Source of the DNA: Dryomyza anilis
Lineage: Eukaryota; Arthropoda; Insecta; Diptera; Dryomyzidae
NCBI GenBank assembly: GCA_951804985.1
Contig: OX638135.1
Span: 69,899,303 to 69,963,302 of the forward strand
Reading direction: 5' to 3'
DNA length: 64,000 nucleotides
Shown here piece after piece: positions 62,501 to 64,000 of the stretch. The notes under the pieces were generated by a model, which saw only the letters and a list, made by a program, of their open reading frames with translations, did not search any database and had not been told where the DNA came from. The position numbers and the translations under genes are program-made. Numbering within the stretch: position 1 is the stretch's first letter; every line of letters begins with the position of its first letter.

Positions 62501-64000
62501 TTTTGATCTTTTTGATCTTTTTGATCTTTTTGATCTTTTTGATCTTTTTGATCTTTTTGATCTTTTTGATCTTTTTGATCTTTTTGATCTTTTTGATCTT
62601 TTTGATCTTTTTGATCTTTTTGATCTTTTTGATCTTTTTGATCTTTTTGATCTTTTTGATCTTTTTGATCTTTTTGATCTTTTTGATCTTTTTGATCTTT
62701 TTGATCTTTTTGATCTTTTTGATCTTTTTGATCTTTTTGATCTTTTTGATCTTTTTGATCTTTTTGATCTTTTTGATCTTTTTGATCTTTTTGATCTTTT
62801 TGATCTTTTTGATCTTTTTGATCTTTTTGATCTTTTTGATCTTTTTGATCTTTTTGATCTTTTTGATCTTTTTGATCTTTTTGATCTTTTTGATCTTTTT
62901 GATCTTTTTGATCTTTTTGATCTTTTTGATCTTTTTGATCTTTTTGATCTTTTTGATCTTTTTGATCTTTTTGATCTTTTTGATCTTTTTGATCTTTTTG
63001 ATCTTTTTGATCTTTTTGATCTTTTTGATCTTTTTGATCTTTTTGATCTTTTTGATCTTTTTGATCTTTTTGATCTTTTTGATCTTTTTGATCTTTTTGA
63101 TCTTTTTGATCTTTTTGATCTTTTTGATCTTTTTGATCTTTTTGATCTTTTTGATCTTTTTGATCTTTTTGATCTTTTTGATCTTTTTGATCTTTTTGAT
63201 CTTTTTGATCTTTTTGATCTTTTTGATCTTTTTGATCTTTTTGATCTTTTTGATCTTTTTGATCTTTTTGATCTTTTTGATCTTTTTGATCTTTTTGATC
63301 TTTTTGATCTTTTTGATCTTTTTGATCTTTTTGATCTTTTTGATCTTTTTGATCTTTTTGATCTTTTTGATCTTTTTGATCTTTTTGATCTTTTTGATCT
63401 TTTTGATCTTTTTGATCTTTTTGATCTTTTTGATCTTTTTGATCTGTTTGATCTGTTTGATCTGTTTGATCTGTTTGATCTGTTTGATCTGTTTGATCTG
63501 TTTGATCTGTTTGATCTGTTTGATCTGTTTGATCTGTTTGATCTGTTTGATCTGTTTGATCTGTTTGATCTGTTTGATCTGTTTGATCTGTTTGATCTGT
63601 TTGATCTGTTTGATCTGTTTGATCTGTTTGATCTGTTTGATCTGTTTGATCTGTTTGATCTGTTTGATCTGTTTGATCTGTTTGATCTGTTTGATCTGTT
63701 TGATCTGTTTGATCTGTTTGATCTGTTTGATCTGTTTGATCTGTTTGATCTGTTTGATCTGTTTGATCTGTTTGATCTGTTTGATCTGTTTGATCTGTTT
63801 GATCTGTTTGATCTGTTTGATCTGTTTGATCTGTTTGATCTGTTTGATCTGTTTGATCTGTTTGATCTGTTTGATCTGTTTGATCTGTTTGATCTGTTTG
63901 ATCTGTTTGATCTGTTTGATCTGTTTGATCTGTTTGATCTGTTTGATCTGTTTGATCTGTTTGATCTGTTTGATCTGTTTGATCTGTTTGATCTGTTTGA
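59554..64000. repeat. 9-bp satellite TTTTTGATC, about 490 units, running off the window
   Basis: A near-perfect array of TTTTTGATC begins at 59554 inside gypsy integrase sequence and continues to the end. A variant unit TGTTTGATC forms homogeneous blocks at about 60330-60507 and 63444-64000, with small patches near 61536-61572 and scattered single units. Rare variants are TATTTGATC, TTTTTGATA and TTTTTGATT. Because 9 is a multiple of 3 and the unit has no stop in one frame, it yields a 688-codon Leu-Ile-Phe ORF that is not a gene. Confidence 0.98.

Overview
The window reads as intergenic and intronic DNA from a brachyceran fly genome. It is very AT-rich and packed with broken transposons, satellites and (TA)n tracts. 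The fly assignment rests on three things: an exon at 11029-11293 whose protein looks like the dipteran calcium/calmodulin-dependent kinase I; at least seven copies of a mini-me/DINE-1-like element with its paired (TA)n and (GTCY)n tracts and 3' hairpin; and a tRNA-headed SINE with an (ATT)n tail of a kind seen in flies. I see no bacterial-type operons, rRNA or CRISPR array.

Layout. 1-3.0 kb: a minus-strand Ty3/gypsy element (LTR 2401-2997, gag 871 to 1) with a mini-me insertion. 3.06-4.1 kb: minus-strand BEL/Pao reverse transcriptase remnant. 4.34-4.76 kb: gypsy integrase tail. 4.8-6.0 kb: Tc1-like transposase remnant. 6.8-7.4 kb: inverted Tc1-type ends around (TA)n. 7.6-10.0 kb: RTE-like LINE, minus. 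11.03-11.29 kb: the one well-supported host exon (CaMKI kinase domain). 11.9-12.2 kb: copia RNase H remnant. 15.4-17.0 kb: 5'-truncated RTE-like copy, plus. 20.1-20.6 kb: a MITE. 20.7-21.0 kb: processed Hsp90/Hsp83 pseudogene. 24.9-29.6 kb: a fold-back element with arms of about 600 bp and a GCGCC-rich minisatellite inside. 29.6-34.0 kb: a hAT element with a BED-finger transposase, flanked by inverted arrays of a ~108-bp repeat.

35.3-51.6 kb is a nested complex made of three copies of one gypsy family (a Gag that starts with a SAP-like motif, a tRNA-Leu-type primer site, 488-bp LTRs), two ~2-kb TA-bounded composite units each carrying two mini-me copies, SINEs, and inverted duplications. 52.8-55.5 kb: a ~105-bp satellite interrupted by two inverted-repeat insertions, one with ~300-bp TIRs. 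55.6-59.55 kb: a second gypsy family with several tandem duplications, cut off inside the integrase. 59.55 kb to the window end: about 4.4 kb of a 9-bp satellite, TTTTTGATC.

There is no working gene system here. Every transposon coding region I could read is disrupted by stops, frameshifts, deletions or lost catalytic residues. The biology worth attention is structural: how TA-targeting elements sit on (TA)n tracts, how hAT and fold-back elements have built long inverted arms from tandem repeats, and how one kinase exon survives in such a landscape. All similarity statements come from reading motifs by eye; no search was run.
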